From the NCBI GenBank assembly GCA_036346255.1, contig CM070634.1, forward strand, positions 83,145,020 to 83,209,019: a DNA stretch of 64,000 nt, in the 5' to 3' direction. Position numbers and translations under genes: made by a program. How positions within the stretch are numbered: position 1 is the stretch's first letter; every line of letters begins with the position of its first letter. This document shows, piece by piece, positions 21,350-32,580 of the stretch. The DNA comes from Ampelocalamus luodianensis (Eukaryota; Streptophyta; Magnoliopsida; Poales; Poaceae). The notes beneath the pieces were generated by a model. That model worked only from the letters and a program-made list of their open reading frames with translations. It was not told the DNA's origin and did not search any database.

Positions 21350-21470
21350 GCCACGGCCGCCTCTGCCATCGCCCCCATAGCCGCCGCCGCCGCCGCCGTA
21401 GCCGCAGTCGCTCCTGCCGCCATATGCACCACCGTCGCCGTAGCCGTGGTCGCCACCGCCGTAGCGTCGG
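21350..21470 (-). pseudogene. Captured glycine-rich segment
   Basis: The minus strand reads a run of GYGDGG, YGGR and GYGGGG motifs, as in the tails of glycine-rich RNA-binding or cell-wall proteins. The frame stays open from the region of 22078 to 21269, but mixed composition suggests several joined pieces. No RNA-recognition motif is present, so the parent cannot be named. Confidence 0.5.
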
Positions 21471-21651
21471 GAGGAAGGCGAAGGAGAAGTCCACCAATCG
21501 GAGGGGAGGCGAGGCGGTCTGGGCGGCGACCTCGGCCGGCGGCAAGCGCGCGCGCTCAGTCCGCCCGTCAAGGCGGCGGCACGGGAAAGGGGAGAGCTCC
21601 AATCGTCGGATCCAGTCGAGGAGACGAGGTCGATGCGCGGGTGAGCTCCAG

Positions 21652-21768
21652 TCGCCGGATGGCGGCCATCTCTTCCTTGATCGCCTCCGCCTCCTGGAAG
21701 AACCCCCTGAGGCGCTCGTTGGTGATGCCGCCAGCGCTCGCCCCCGTGAGCTCGGTCTCGACGCCCCC
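21652..21768 (-). pseudogene. Captured syntaxin-like N-terminal piece
   Basis: Within a minus-strand frame (21568-22128), about residues 121-159 read ETELTGASAGGITNERLR followed by FFQEAEAIKEEMAAI. The pattern FFxEAExxKxEMxxI after an acidic glycine-rich start resembles the first helix of plant SYP1-class syntaxins (KNOLLE/SYP111-112 group), which act as membrane-fusion SNAREs. Only this helix is present; the SNARE motif and membrane anchor are missing. A 22-bp tandem duplication near 21740-21790 repeats the ETELTGAS coding part. The identification is by pattern memory and needs a search. Confidence 0.5.
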
Positions 21769-22271
21769 GTGAGCTCGGTCTCGACGCCCCTGGGAGCTGG
21801 GGCGGCGTTGGTGTCGGGGGGCGAGGGAGGAGGCACCGGAGATGAGGACGACGGTGCCGGGAGTTGGGGCGGCGGCGCTGGGTGAAGCGGCTGTGGCACC
21901 GGGGGACGAGGGAGGCAGCGCTAGGGGACGAGGGAGCAGCGGTGGCGCAGGATTGGGCGAGGTCGAGGAGGCGTGCATGGTGACGACGACCATGGGAGGA
22001 GGTGGGTAGTGGGAGGGGTGGGAGGAGAAGGGGATCTGTGAACACAGAGAGAGAGATATAAGTGGGCTTGGGGAACAAGAGGTGAGAAGAACCGAGGAAG
22101 GTGAAGAAGACAGTGACAATAACATCAATATTTGTTAAATAGGTAGATTGGTGGCATTTTTATGAGAAAGAGAGCTTTACAGTGGCGTATTTTGAATTTC
22201 GAAATGAGCGATGGTATTTCTCTGAAACGAGCACTTTGTAGTGGCATTTATCAAAATTTCCCTTAAAAATA

Positions 22272-23146
22272 TGCACAGCGCAGCACAACCACCACAGACT
22301 AAGCCTAAGTTTTGTTTCTTTATATCCTATGACCTTTGGATAAGCTGGAGCTAGTTTTAATACAAAGTTTGGAGCCCATCTTTTGGTATATCCAGAAGCT
22401 CTAGGTGGATACACAATTGTAACATAATACATTTGCAGTTGATTAAGATTACACTTATGTGTTGTCATAGCATAAACAACAACAACAACAATAAAACGTG
22501 ATTCCTGCACCCATTGCTTCATTTTAATTTCCCTCTTCCAATCTAGCTAGCTCCGGCAAGCTTTGCCTGCCCCTCGAATCTAGCTAGCTGGCTAGCTAAT
22601 CCCGATGTGCCCGTCAGGCAAGCAAGCAGAAAGGTGTTTTGTCTCAGACATGGCGACCTAACGGCCTAACCCCAAAGACTTGCTCGATCAGGCCGGTGGA
22701 GAGCGACCTTACCAAGCACTCCAGTTCACCGGTAAAAAAGCAGCCCATGGACATGTAGACGATGATAACCCTAAAGCTAGGATCGCGCTGGCTCTAACAC
22801 CAGAGACAAATTAAAGCCGCTGTTTGGAGTACTTGAGAGCCGAGAGAGAGAAGCAGAAGGGGACATGATTAGGTGGTCACCTGCTTGGACGGGCTTGATC
22901 GATCGGCGCTGTTGGATGGACGGGACACTTCACGCCGGCCGGCCGGGGACCTCACGTACTGACCTTCTAGCCAGGGCGATGGAGGATCTCCCAATTGCCG
23001 GTGGGCCCCACAAAACGGAATCCGTTCCGTAACATCTGCGTTAGTACAGAAGAGCAAAATGCATGCTACCGCTTGGTCGAAGAATCCTCTATACGAATCA
23101 GTATAGGACATGTTGGTTGCCCGCATAAAGCTTGATCTGGCTCTGA
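22272..23146. other. Intergenic DNA, no gene supported
   Basis: It contains a GCTAGCTAGCT-rich patch near 22540-22600 and short frames only. The minus-strand frame 22869-23300 runs into the neighbouring GC-rich element and has no known domain. Confidence 0.4.
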
Positions 23147-24462
23147 AGGCGTGTTTGGGACGGTTTCGGTTTTCGCATGAAAAAGCCGGAAACCGTCTCA
23201 AACATAGAGTATTTTTTACCGGCTTTTTCGGAAGTTGGAATCTGCATATAACACGATAAAACCAGAAGCCGTCGAGGGGTAGTTTTCCGCGGCTTCCCAC
23301 GCCCCCCTTTCGAATTTACCCCCGAAGTTGAGTGAAATTTACCCGAGTTTTGCCATTTAACAAAACCCCCAACTCCCAACGCACAAAATCCTAGCGCGTT
23401 GCCCCCTTCCCCGCCCATTCCTCCCTCGGCTCCCTCTTCCTCCCTAGCGCCGCCTCCCACCTCCTCCCCAAGCGCTGTTAGCCTCCTCCATCCACCCCGC
23501 CTGCTCCTCCGCCCTCTTCCTCCCGTGCCAGTGCCGCCGCCCCTCCTCCCGCATCGGTGCCGCCACCTCTCTCCTCCTCTTCCCTCCCTCCCTCAGCACT
23601 GCCACCCTCCTCCTCCCACACCGCCACTACCACCCCTCCTCCTCCCACGCCCGTGTCGCTTCCCTCCTCCTCCCTCCTTTTCTCGTCGCCGCCCCTTCAA
23701 CGTCTTCCTCCCGCGCTGGCGTCGTCCGCTGCACATTCTCCGTCCTCCTCTAGGGCCGCCGCCCGCCTGCGCCTTCGGCCCCAACCACCTCCCCGACGCA
23801 GCACCGCCCTCCTCCTTCCCCTCCCTCGAGCTGCCGCTCTCCTCCTCCTCCCGAGCTGCCGCTGTCCTCTCCCTCCCCCGAGCCGCTGCCACCGCCGCTC
23901 TCCTTCTCCTCCCGACCCAGCGCTGCCCTCCTCCTCCCCCACCACCACCGTCGTTCTCCCCCGATGCCGCCACTACCGGCCCAACCCGAACTGCCGCTGT
24001 TGGCCTTGTTTATTTTATTTTATTTTCCTTTTTCTGTTGTAAATTAAAATTTTGTGTAATAATTGTTTATTTTAATAATTATGTATTGTAATAATTGTTT
24101 TTAGCAATTATTTATTATAATAATTATTTATGTAATAATTATTGTTAATTGCGGTAATTGTTGTAGAGTGCCATCAATTGTCATTAATTGTGATCAACTG
24201 AGTTAACTGTTGTTAATTGCGATAGTTGTCGTCAATTACGGTAGTTGTATCATTAATTGTCGTCAATTGCATTAATTCCCGTTAAACGGCGTCAAACAAC
24301 TCATCATTTATCTCAGGTGCATTTTAGATATTTTTTATCTTAGAAGCTACAACCAGTCAACCTAAAAACCAAACACCGAACTTTTTCAGCTCAGCCGTTT
24401 AGTCCTATAGTCCAACAGAAAACCACTTTTCAAAAATATTACGGTCGTGCCAAACAGACCCT
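23147..24462. mobile_element. Possible non-autonomous DNA element with proline-rich filler
   Basis: The left edge AGGCGTGTTTGGGACGG and the right-edge complement AGGGTCTGTTTGGCACGAC are similar, as in TGTTTGG-ended grass elements. Both edges show related internal words (GAAAAAGCC, TTTTC). The middle (23400-23990) is a C-rich block giving long Pro/Ser frames in two plus-strand readings and Gly/Arg frames on the minus strand. This is low-complexity DNA and not a protein. From 24010 to 24300 an AATTGTTGTTAATTG-like word repeats. I see no target duplication. Confidence 0.4.
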
Positions 24463-24577
24463 AAGCCCCTAAGCCTCTCTACTTGTGCGCATCGAACAAA
24501 CGAGCATGTTGAGTTGACCCTCTTACAGCCAACCAATCGTCAAGATTTTTAATGAAGCAATTATAGCTAACAATGTT

Positions 24578-24860
24578 GGGCATGTACAATGGTACAGACA
24601 GCTGCTGTCTATAGCAACTATCCATGTCACCTATAGACAACACTAAAACCAGCTCATACAATGGGTTGTGATGATACAGCCGGCTATAGGATTGTAGACA
24701 ACACACAATCTTTAATGCTTTTTCTTGGTTTTGGTGCTACGATCATTTGCAGGATTATAGACAGCAATATTCTCTCTCTTCATTCTCTTTCATCCACGTC
24801 ACCAAAAGTCCTATGTGGCAAATGCTATAGACGGCTGACATAAGCCCATTGTACATGCTC
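24578..24860. mobile_element. MITE with GGGCATGTACAATGG ends
   Basis: The left end GGGCATGTACAATGG and the right-end complement GAGCATGTACAATGGGC enclose 283 bp. The inside has loosely inverted CTATAGACA words and no frame. The target duplication is not clear, so the superfamily is open. Confidence 0.7.
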
Positions 24861-25880
24861 TAAGACTAGACAAAGTTTAGCTACGACGTATAGTTACAAT
24901 ATAAATCAGATCATGACATGTTACACGTAGGGTTCAAAATTTCGCCCGATTTTAAAATTGGTTGTATCGAAACCCTAGTAAAATTTCAAACCGGTTCTGA
25001 AAAATCTGTTTTGCATGATTTTATCAAATATAGAAGAATTTTTTGCCGAGATTTATTCTAAAAAAATTTGGCCGATATTTTCAGCCGATTTTTGGCCAAT
25101 TTTTTTTTTTAAAAAAAAATCAACTTTTAATTTAAAAATTTTCGGCCAAAATCAATCGAAATTTTCCGATAATAAGACATATCGGTTCCGTTAAAAATTT
25201 GAAAGGGGTAATCGGAACCCTGATTACACGTCACACCGGTTGAAGTAGCCACCTGTTTGCGAGTGCGCGTCCCAACCATAATAAACCTTTTCTTACCAGA
25301 TCCCGCCCGCCGTGTCACCCCCCAACAGCCGGCGGGCCCGGCCACGAGACATTCCGTTGATCTGGAGCAACCGAGCAGGGTGGTTCGGGCACAAGCTTAC
25401 GCACGTACAGCGCTCGATCGCTTCCCCTTCCCCCACCCACGCGTACGTGTGGGGGTCGCGCGTGGCCAGGCCAGGGCTGTCCGTGTCGCCGCCGACGGCC
25501 TCGCCGGTACAGATCGACGTGGGGTCACCGCGCGCGCGCGGTGGGTGGGAGGTGAGCGTCCTGGACACTGTGCCTACACGTGTGGCACGGTAAACGTACG
25601 TACGATGTGTGCTGTGCTCCTTCCGTCGTGATGCACGGCGGTAAGCTGGTAGCACAGCGAAGTGCATGTAGTACGTACGTAGGGCAGAAGGGGATCGACG
25701 GGCTAGCAGCTGTTTTGATTGGTTTACATGTCCTTTCTCCTCTGTGTGACACTGTTGTTAATTATTGGGTGGGAATTAAACTCTCTGAAAATAAATTGTT
25801 CGTTTCGAAACAGTTGAAATTGATCCGGATGGGTTTTACCTACAGAGAGCCAAACAATAGAGAGAGAGGATTAAAACCTT
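24861..25880. other. Intergenic DNA with a GC-rich patch
   Basis: AT-rich sequence to 25230 is followed by GC-rich DNA at 25250-25700 that is open on both strands over about 350 bp. The predicted peptides overlap in antisense and show no domain. CACGTACGTACG-like words recur near 25590-25680. No product is proposed. Confidence 0.4.
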
Positions 25881-26229
25881 CTACTTTCGGGTGTAGTTAC
25901 TTTTATTTCTCATATATCATCTAAAAGAACTTGACATACTCCTTTACCACTTTAAGTATACTCATATATTAATTATAAGAAACTCCAATGTGCACTACAC
26001 GAAAAATTTACAAAAAAGTTCATAGTTTTTAGCATATTTTGTAAGTATCTTTATATTTGCATGTAAAAATGAGTATATCTAAAAATTTGTACATACCACC
26101 CATGAAAATGTGTAAATACCACCTAGGTGATCTTACATACTCATATACTACACACGCATACTCTCGGTTACGCAAGATACTCGCTACGTTGTGAGATACG
26201 TAATAGGAAGTAACTACTCCCAAAAGTAG
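25881..26229. mobile_element. MITE of 349 bp related to the 8941-9287 family
   Basis: The ends CTACTTTCGGGTGTAGTTAC and, on the other strand, CTACTTTTGGGAGTAGTTAC are inverted. The interior words CCACTTTAAGTATACTC and ATTATAAGAAACTCCAATGTG match the MITE at 8941-9287, so they are related families with different tips. Confidence 0.75.
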
Positions 26230-28749
26230 AAAAAAGGCGTTGCGCGCAGAGACTTAGGGCACACCCCGAGTTGGAGTAGCCCATTCTTTGACTGAGTCCA
26301 CTACCTTCTGTTAATTTTCTGGGAATTTCTTCACTAACTTTAGGTCCTAGGCCGAGGGCTGAAGCCCAAGTTGTCTTAGGTCTAGATCCGCCCTTGTATA
26401 TATGCCTCAACTGTGTGGCACAACCTATCTTCGTTAGAAAGCTTTGTTAGTGTCTTAACTACAGGCCAGTGAAGGTTGTAGATTGGATTGTATATAAGTT
26501 GAATGGAGTATGGGTAGTTAGTTCCTTGTGTGCCACTGAATTTCCGCAAAATTACTTGTTCTCAGTGATAAGATAGGTCCGGACCTACAAGTCAGCGAGA
26601 CAACGAGTGACATATAAGGGATAAGGTAAACTTTCGGTGGTTATAATTGAGTACGGGCCTTGAGTACCGGTTTGAAACGCAGGAAATTCACACCTATTTC
26701 GCACGCGTTCAATTACCACGTGATTTTGTTAGGGCAGGTCATCAGGCTAATTTATTTTGCTTATTATGCCCAACCAAAATATACTAAATCTTACAAGAAA
26801 ACAAAACACCCCGCATATTTGCTTGCCCTTGTATATATATACGCGACGTGGAGCACATGGCCATGTCAGCGTGTGTACGCATGCTATTTGGAATTTTCCG
26901 TGCAACGTTAGAGCACAAGAGCGTTTGGACAGGCAGCCCCACGACCTAGTCAATAGAACCTACTTGATGACGAGATCTTGGCGTTCTGCCTCGGGAAAAG
27001 GACAAGCTAACCAAACATGACCAAATCAGCCTGCCATGGGACACTTGAGCAATGATTGCCCGATTAAAGTGAAACTCCGGTCATGGGGCCCGGCCGGTCG
27101 AGGCCGGGCTCGAGCTCGATGGGAGATACTCGATGATCCTCCGTTCTTCATGATCATAGACCGGCCGGGCTCGAGCTCGATGGGAGATACTCGATGATCC
27201 TCCGTTCTTCATGATCATCTCCACCAGATTCTTGGGCTTCGATCGGTTTTAGATAATGAGATGACAGGGCTAGCTAGCTGCATTGCTAGCATCATGAACA
27301 ATCATGCACCCACTTCATGGAATCTTGCGAAACTCATCATCGCTTACATTAACCCTGTCATTAGCCATCACTACTTGTTTGTGTAGCGTTGGATAACGAG
27401 CTGCTTAGCTCAACTCGGCTCGCTAAAGCTCGGTAGAGAATGTGGCTCGGCTCGGCTCGGCTTGACTTTTAAGTAAACGAGCTATAAAGACTACTCGGCT
27501 CGGTTTATTAAGCTCATTAGCTGTCATACTCAAAATCCGGACGGGGAGGTGGAGGTGCATGCGGACGCGATGGGCGACGAGGGGCAGTGTGAGGACAGTG
27601 ACGACCGGCAATCTCCACCCCTACTCGCACACACAATGCGAGCACTATGGCCAAGGTGGAGGTAGATGGGAAGGTGTAGGGGGGGTCTCCGTCCCTACTC
27701 GTATACACATAACACGAACATTATGACGACGATTGTGTTGTAAAAATTACAGTTTTAGCAAACTTTCAGAATTAATTCTAACATGATTAAATAACATTAA
27801 AGCAAAGCATAATTCCACCAGAATTTAAATGACCAAATTAACATGTACTCATGTAATTCTTCCAAGTCATCTAAAAAGAATAATATTCTCAACACATACA
27901 TCATGTGTATATAAAAAAATCAGCATAAAGCTAAGACTTAAAAGAATGATAATTGCTTTTAGAAGGCTAGTTGCACAAGATATAATCTTGGCCATCACAG
28001 CACTCATGCCAATATTATTCATCAATTGAATATGATAACACTAAATCAGACTTTGAGCTCAAAAATTAATGCTTTACTACAACGTCAAGAACTATCACGA
28101 ACGACCAATTAATCTTTCACAACAAAGGATCTTGATTGACAGTGCAAAAGAGACACTATTTTAGCTTATTTAGTTTCCAGCAAACAGATAATTGATCATC
28201 TAACAGTGCACAAAATTACTAACTTCAACAATTAAGACAATCTGTAAACAAATGATCAACAATATCAGAATGCACAAAGATTACCAAGTTATGTCTATAC
28301 TCAACCGAAAACTAACAATATCAGATCCAATGCTGACAGAAGCTAAATGACAACAGTAAACAATCGATCTATAGCTTAAGTCTGATTCTAGTTACCATCC
28401 CAATTTCATAATATGCCAACAATCATCATAGAGCTATTCAACAGAGACCACAAAACCTCTTTGCAATATTTGCCAGTGCTAGACACAACGATCAACTCAA
28501 TCACAAATCAAATATTTCAACTAGCACAACACATATATATACAAAGTGAAATGAGAAAAGGATCACAAAGATACTCACAGATCAGATAGCAATCAAAGCT
28601 ACTGAGATGAACCAGGCAAGGCACGTCAATAGACGCTGTCTTAGAAAACCTAGCGTCTCGCTGTGCCGCGCAAAAAGACGATATTGACGGGGATACAACG
28701 TCGTTCTTTGCACATCGGGGCACACCAAAGAACAAAGTTGAGGGACAAG
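26230..28749. other. Intergenic DNA and left flank of the large gypsy-type element
   Basis: A direct repeat of 61 bp (27102-27162 and 27163-27217, starting GGCCGGGCTCGAGCTCGATG) is the only clear structure. CTCGGCTCGG words cluster at 27415-27510. From 27720 to 28560 the DNA is AT-rich without frames. 28560-28749 ends at the target duplication ACAAG (28745-28749) and should be the displaced continuation of the copia LTR found at 40756. That link is an inference. Confidence 0.45.
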
Positions 28750-31700
28750 TGTCGGGACCCTGAGTATACAACCCCAGGACCCTCTGTGCATTCCGAACTA
28801 GTCCCGTGATCCGTAGCTAGCTCGCACAGTTACAACAAAGATGTAATCATAACCATACAACCAATTAACAATGAAGCAGACAAATTAATATTAATAGTAG
28901 CAAAAGACCTTATGGTCAAGTCTTACAAGGTTTGCCACACAGGGCTTAACAACAAAAGATAACTTGCAGCGGAGAACAAAACATCTCGTGGAGGCCATCC
29001 GACATGCCCACAGGCAATCAAGTGGAGGACGCGACCTAGTTCGCAAAGTCTTCGAAGTTCTCCTCTTCATGAAACTCGGAGTTCCCTGGTTCTTCTGTGG
29101 GGATTAATCACACAGGGCGCAAGCCGTGAGTACTTTGAATGTACTCAGCAAGTCGTAGGAAATGTATGCAATTAATATTTATGCAAGGTTAGACAAGGAA
29201 AACTTTATGTTTAATTTGCAAAAAACAGCATTTACAGTTAATACGGTAAGTAGATTGCAAAAGCACAATTTAAAAGATTAATACATAAGTAATCAATTTT
29301 CTTTGAAACAACAGGTGAACACCCTATTCACCTCCCGACCATAACCAGATCCAACTACACGATCCAACCAAACTATTCCCACATTTTTTTTGATAAAAAC
29401 TCTACCCCTTGCGTGAAAGTTTTGGGCATGTCTGTAACTGGAGACACGGCAATTCGAATAGTTTTATACTCTGCAGAGGTTGTGCACTTTACCCACATGA
29501 CACGACTTCTCTAGTTTGTTTGTCACCCGACGATGTCACCGCTCACTACCTTAGGTAAGTAGTCTAGAGTACGTGACAGGGCCTTTACAAAGTTCCGCTT
29601 TGGCCCAGTTCTACTTGCTAAGGATTCGCCGTTACGGGCCCCCTCTTGCACCATTCTCAACCCAAACAGAACCGAATCAAAACATAGCTAATTAGTCAGC
29701 CAGGTCTATCCCGGTCTAGACATGAGGTTGCACGGTAAGACCCAAAACAATGGCGTACAACGTTAAGTCCTTAGTGATCTGGTCAGGCGAGACTAATCCA
29801 CGTCCTAATGTGCGTTACGGCACCCACACACACCACCGCCCACTCGCCCGAGCATAAAACATTTCTCGTTCAACCCGGCCAAAGTACCACCCTAGTCCTG
29901 ACACCACAATTTTATCAAGTGGCATTGCCACGGTTCCATAGTTCATTAGTCAAATTCAATCGTAGATGGGTTCAACCGGCCAGAGGACCACCCTGATCCT
30001 AGCACAACACACTTTTAGTTAAGGTGACAACAGATATCGTGGCCTCACACAGGGCCACACTTCATTTTAATCAGCTACACTGGCTGCTACTACACAAGCC
30101 ACAAACCAAGTGCGCTGGGGGTAAAATAACATTGGTGATTTATGATGCCGAGAGACCCACGTCTACTTAGAGCGTGACTAAGCAAGCAAAACATACCCCT
30201 GTTGGTATACAAAGGCATCCAACTAAGAGAGAACCATCCTATGGTGACCAAGGTTTAATGTCATTCAAGGATACATGTCATTTGTAATTTGTCAAGGAGG
30301 CATAATGGCAATTAGGTAGTTAACTAATCCCGAAACCATTTATTATAATCTTAGCAATGCATGTTTATATCAAACAATATACTTTTAGAAATTGGGTTCA
30401 ACATGATCAAAGGTCTACGACTTGCCTTCGTTGAAGAGTTGAGGTGCTTCGGTCGTCGGGTCCGAGAAATCTTCCGAAACAACAGAATCTACACGTGCGA
30501 AAAGAGCTAAATAAATAAAACAACTCCAAATAAATTCCAAATAAATACCAAATTAGAACTAACAGCAATAGGAGGATCTTAGATGAATTTAGAAATTTGA
30601 ATCACTCAAATCGGAGTTCGAATGAGGAAGATATCGCCTTCGGAAGTTGAAAAATACATGAAATGAAGAAATTAGGGTTTTCCTCAATTTCCTGATTTAT
30701 TTTTGTGAAGGAAAAGGTGAATATGACGTCGGCTGACGTCATTAGAGGGTTTTTCGGCCAAAATAATTAAAATAAATGAAATTGAGATGTGGGGCCCACT
30801 TGTCAATGAGATGGTCCACGAAGACTGGGTCCACATGGTTTGGGAACGGGTGAAGGAGTTAGAGCGCCACGTGGGCTACTGACGGGGCTGACACATCAGC
30901 AAAAGAGGGGAGGTGGCGCCTAGGTGGCGATGACGCGGACGCCACGTGGGCTGCCACATCGGACTGGAGCGGCGGCGCGCTCGGCCTAAGGGTCACCGGC
31001 GAACGGCTGGGCGGCGACCGGCGGTGAGGGCACCAACGGCTAGAGGAGCTCGCGGGGAGCTTCATGCTCACGGGTTTGGCGACGCGGTGCAAAGAGGTGG
31101 CCGGCGGCGAGGTGGAGAGCGGCGGCGGCGGCGGGTGAACGCGGCGGCGGCGCTCCGGTGGGTTTCTGGGGTCGGGGAGGCGAGCACGAGGTGCCCCTGG
31201 GTGCGGTGATGCCGAAGGTGAGGTCCGCGGCGCCAGAGGAGGCTCGGCGGCGGCGGCGGCGGGTGCGGCGGAGTGAAGCTCGGTGGCGGCGGGTCAAACT
31301 CGAAATACGACGAGCTCAGAGGGAGAAAGGGGAAGTGAGATAAGGGAAATGAGAGAGGAGAGGGAGGTGCATCAAGTGCTTGCTTTTATAGGACTCGGGG
31401 AGGCCTGGAGGAGGAGGAGGAGGAGGAGGAGGAGGGGTTGTCAGCCGATGATGGCGGACGGCGGGGGCGGCTTGTCCGCGCGGAGAAGGGGGAAAAGTGA
31501 GGGCGCACGGGTGCGACGGAGGCGGGGACGGGCGGCGCGAGGTTGGCGGCGGGGTAGGCTGCTAGGGCATGGCGAGGGAGCCGACGAGAAACCCAGCGCA
31601 AAACAGCGCACGCGCGAGCAAGAAGGAAAGGGGAAGAAGAAGGGGGCTGACAGGTGGGGCCCGCGCGGCAGAGAGAGAGGAGCGGGAGCGGGGAATAGTG

Positions 31701-32407
31701 CGGGGATGGCAGCCGTCCGATCAAGATCGGATGGTGTCCGATCAAAGGGGGGTCGACGGCGCTGCGGGCCGCCCGAGGAGGAGGGGAGAGTGGGTCGAAG
31801 AGATTCGGCCCAAAGTGAATATGGACGATTTTTAGGGATTTTTGAATTTATAAAATACCAAAAAACAAAAACTTTTTTAGAAAATAGCTAAAGCTGTCCA
31901 AAAATTCAAGAAAAATACACAGAAATCTCTTGAATTATTTAGAACTTAATAAAAATACTTTTAACTATACTTTAGTTTTTAATTTTGCAAACAAAATTGA
32001 TTTTAACTTCAAACCAAAGGAAAAACCAATTCTAAAATCTAGAAAAAGCAAGAAAAGGCTTAAAATCCAAATAAAATCCAGAAAACTCAAATAAACTAAC
32101 TATTTAATTTAATTGAAGTTAGATTAATTCAATTTAAACAATTTTTTATTCCAAAATTTCAGGTTAAGCTTTTGCAACTTAAGTAACCCAAATGGTTTCT
32201 TTTTAGGGTTTTAAAAATCTTCAAAAACACTCCGAGATAAACCAGAAGATAAATAAAACAACTTTTATTTAGTTGGAGTTGGATTTACTCACATTAAATT
32301 GTTTTTGATTTATGATATTTTAGTTTAAGCTTTAACAAAACAGGAAAAACAAATGGTTATTTTTATTTTGATAATTTTCAAAAACTCAGGAAATTTGGGA
32401 TGTTACA
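28750..32407 (-). repeat. 3' LTR of the gag-only element (3.66 kb)
   Basis: On the minus strand it begins TGTAACATCCCAAATTTCC, a start common in plant gypsy LTRs. It keeps about 510 bp (near 30761-31270) that the other LTR lacks, and has a GGA microsatellite near 31407-31435. Open frames in 30860-31890 are GC-rich, overlapping on both strands and without domains. Confidence 0.92.
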
Positions 32408-32421
32408 AACCTACACCCCTT
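32408..32421 (-). other. Polypurine tract of the gag-only element
   Basis: The minus strand reads AAGGGGTGTAGGTT directly before the LTR start. Such tracts prime plus-strand DNA synthesis. It supports the minus orientation. Confidence 0.75.
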
Positions 32422-32580
32422 AAATGGAATCTCGACCCTGAGATTCGGGCTGACTAGAGATTAGGTTCGGGAACTCGAACTTTGCTTACTGGACCGAACT
32501 TAGTTTCCCTTCCGAGTGAGACAAAACCGAAATGGGAACTGAACTGACTTGATCTTACCCGGAATGATGTTCTGAGCTAG
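32422..32580. other. Short 3' untranslated part of the gag-only element
   Basis: It lies between the second gag frame and the polypurine tract. No pol remnant is visible, so the absence of pol is not explained by decay in this space. Confidence 0.6.

Larger units (their letters stand above)
20962..22262. mobile_element. Pack-MULE (Mutator-like element with captured gene pieces)
   Basis: Long terminal inverted repeats of about 140 bp start GGGAAATTTTGATAAATGCC at both ends and include CATCGCTCATTTCG and TCTCATAAAAATGCCACC. A perfect 9-bp duplication TTAAAAATA flanks them (20953-20961 and 22263-22271), the Mutator hallmark. No transposase is present. The interior, 21110-22130, is very GC-rich, unlike the AT-rich ends and surroundings. 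It carries at least two recognisable gene-like pieces on the minus strand, listed separately. The perfect duplication suggests a fairly recent insertion. Confidence 0.95.

Noticed and set aside
23399..24091. A 230-codon plus-strand frame rich in Pro and Ser, with overlapping frames on both strands
   Set aside because: The DNA is a C-rich low-complexity block. Three frames are open at once and none has a domain. A transposon filler explains it better than a gene.
27030..27075. A plus-strand reading PAMGHLSNDCPIKV that looks like part of a gag zinc knuckle
   Set aside because: The first two cysteines are absent and no gag or LTR context is found around it. Chance or a tiny relic cannot be separated.
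30859..31891. Several GC-rich open frames of 60-200 codons on both strands
   Set aside because: They lie in the U3-like part of a long LTR, overlap in antisense, lack domains and are disrupted in the sister LTR.
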